Source: Gluconobacter oxydans (GTDB taxonomy: Bacteria; Pseudomonadota; Alphaproteobacteria; Acetobacterales; Acetobacteraceae). Taken from it: a stretch of DNA of 64,000 nucleotides. The notes under the pieces are model-generated. The model ran no database searches and had not been told where the DNA came from. It saw nothing but the letters and a program-made list of their open reading frames with translations. The stretch is taken from assembly GCF_006539685.1 (NCBI RefSeq), contig NZ_BJNM01000009.1, positions 36,784 through 100,783 on the forward strand, written 5' to 3'. The position numbers were made by a program, and so were the translations under genes. Below are positions 63,723 through 64,000 of this stretch, one piece after another (position 1 is the stretch's first letter; every line of letters begins with the position of its first letter).

Positions 63723-64000
63723 AGCCGTGATGGTGAGGGAGAAATAAAAGAAAAGCAATAGTGCGAAATAAGATATTTCCCCTATCGAGACCCACTGATT
63801 GAAGTCTCTAGATCTGGTTCATTCTGCATCAGATGCGTCTGCTGCTTCATCAAGGTGAGCAGCCGAAGTCTGGAGCAAACCTTCGTGGATCTACCTTAGT
63901 TCACATCGGGTTCTTAATTCTCAAGCCGGTGACCAGACCGAAATTCGTGGATCTGGTCCCATCGGGCTCAGGAACTCTGGAGTAGCCAGCCTGAACACAG
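63723..64000. other. Upstream region of the thi operon to the window edge, no gene recognised
   Basis: About 278 bp with no convincing reading frame. It should contain the thi promoter. The 11-mer TTCGTGGATCT occurs twice (63882 and 63944). An incomplete gene or element may begin beyond the edge. Confidence 0.4.

Overview
The window is 64 kb of GC-rich chromosome from an alphaproteobacterium. It is most likely an acetic acid bacterium (Acetobacteraceae, Gluconobacter-like). The evidence is the alphaproteobacterial order tpiA-secG-pyrG-kdsA-eno-ftsB, a complete squalene/hopene block, an alphaproteobacterial-type LexA box (GAAC-N7-GAAC), DUF3126 and DUF2939 proteins and a SecB. Nearly all of it reads as ordinary, densely packed core genome with many 1-4 bp start/stop overlaps. 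The taxonomic placement is inference from gene content, not from a database search.

Layout. 1-4.3 kb (minus): trpD (cut by the window edge), trpG, trpE and a PpiD-like chaperone in one tight operon. 4.4-10.5 kb (plus): tpiA, secG, pyrG, kdsA, eno, ftsB, with a DUF3429 membrane protein opposing kdsA. 10.5-24 kb: rpmG, lexA with an SOS box, a lipoprotein, pgsA, uvrC, an M19 dipeptidase, xthA, an orphan OmpR-type regulator divergent from a YkuD-domain protein, an NhaP-type antiporter, a GNAT, rsmB and guaB. 24.2-27.8 kb: tRNA-Gln(CTG), a Ppx/GppA phosphatase, rlmE and a sodium:solute symporter.

27.8-38.9 kb holds the hopanoid genes: hpnG, shc, hpnE and hpnD, then a plus-strand pair (exported cupin and a Tat-signal aminotransferase), then hpnC, hpnB and hpnA, with hpnL divergent and followed by tyrC. 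HpnC, HpnD and HpnE convert farnesyl diphosphate to squalene, Shc cyclises it, and HpnG, HpnA, HpnB and HpnL act on side chains or transport; hpnH is not in the window. 39.8-54.2 kb: pyk, an SH3 protein, a DsrE/MoeB sulfur pair, small conserved proteins, pdxA-pdxJ, an M20 dipeptidase, a 1030-residue repeat-glycosyltransferase fusion, secB, lapA, pyrF and trpF.

54.2-56.1 kb is the one clearly accessory stretch. A tRNA-Ser(GGA) is followed by an integrase that has lost its C-terminal catalytic half, a decayed luciferase-family monooxygenase fragment, and visibly AT-rich non-coding DNA. This looks like the scar of a degraded tRNA-inserted element. A FucP-like MFS transporter follows. 57.4-63.7 kb is a complete thiamine operon (thiC-O-S-G-E-F-D, minus strand) under a TPP riboswitch, with a ThiF that carries a rhodanese-like C-terminus.

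I found no CRISPR array, rRNA or intact insertion sequence. I see no convincing wholly new system. The best leads are the Tat-exported aminotransferase plus cupin nested in the hopanoid genes, the repeat/GT2/GT4-like fusion protein, and the island scar at tRNA-Ser.
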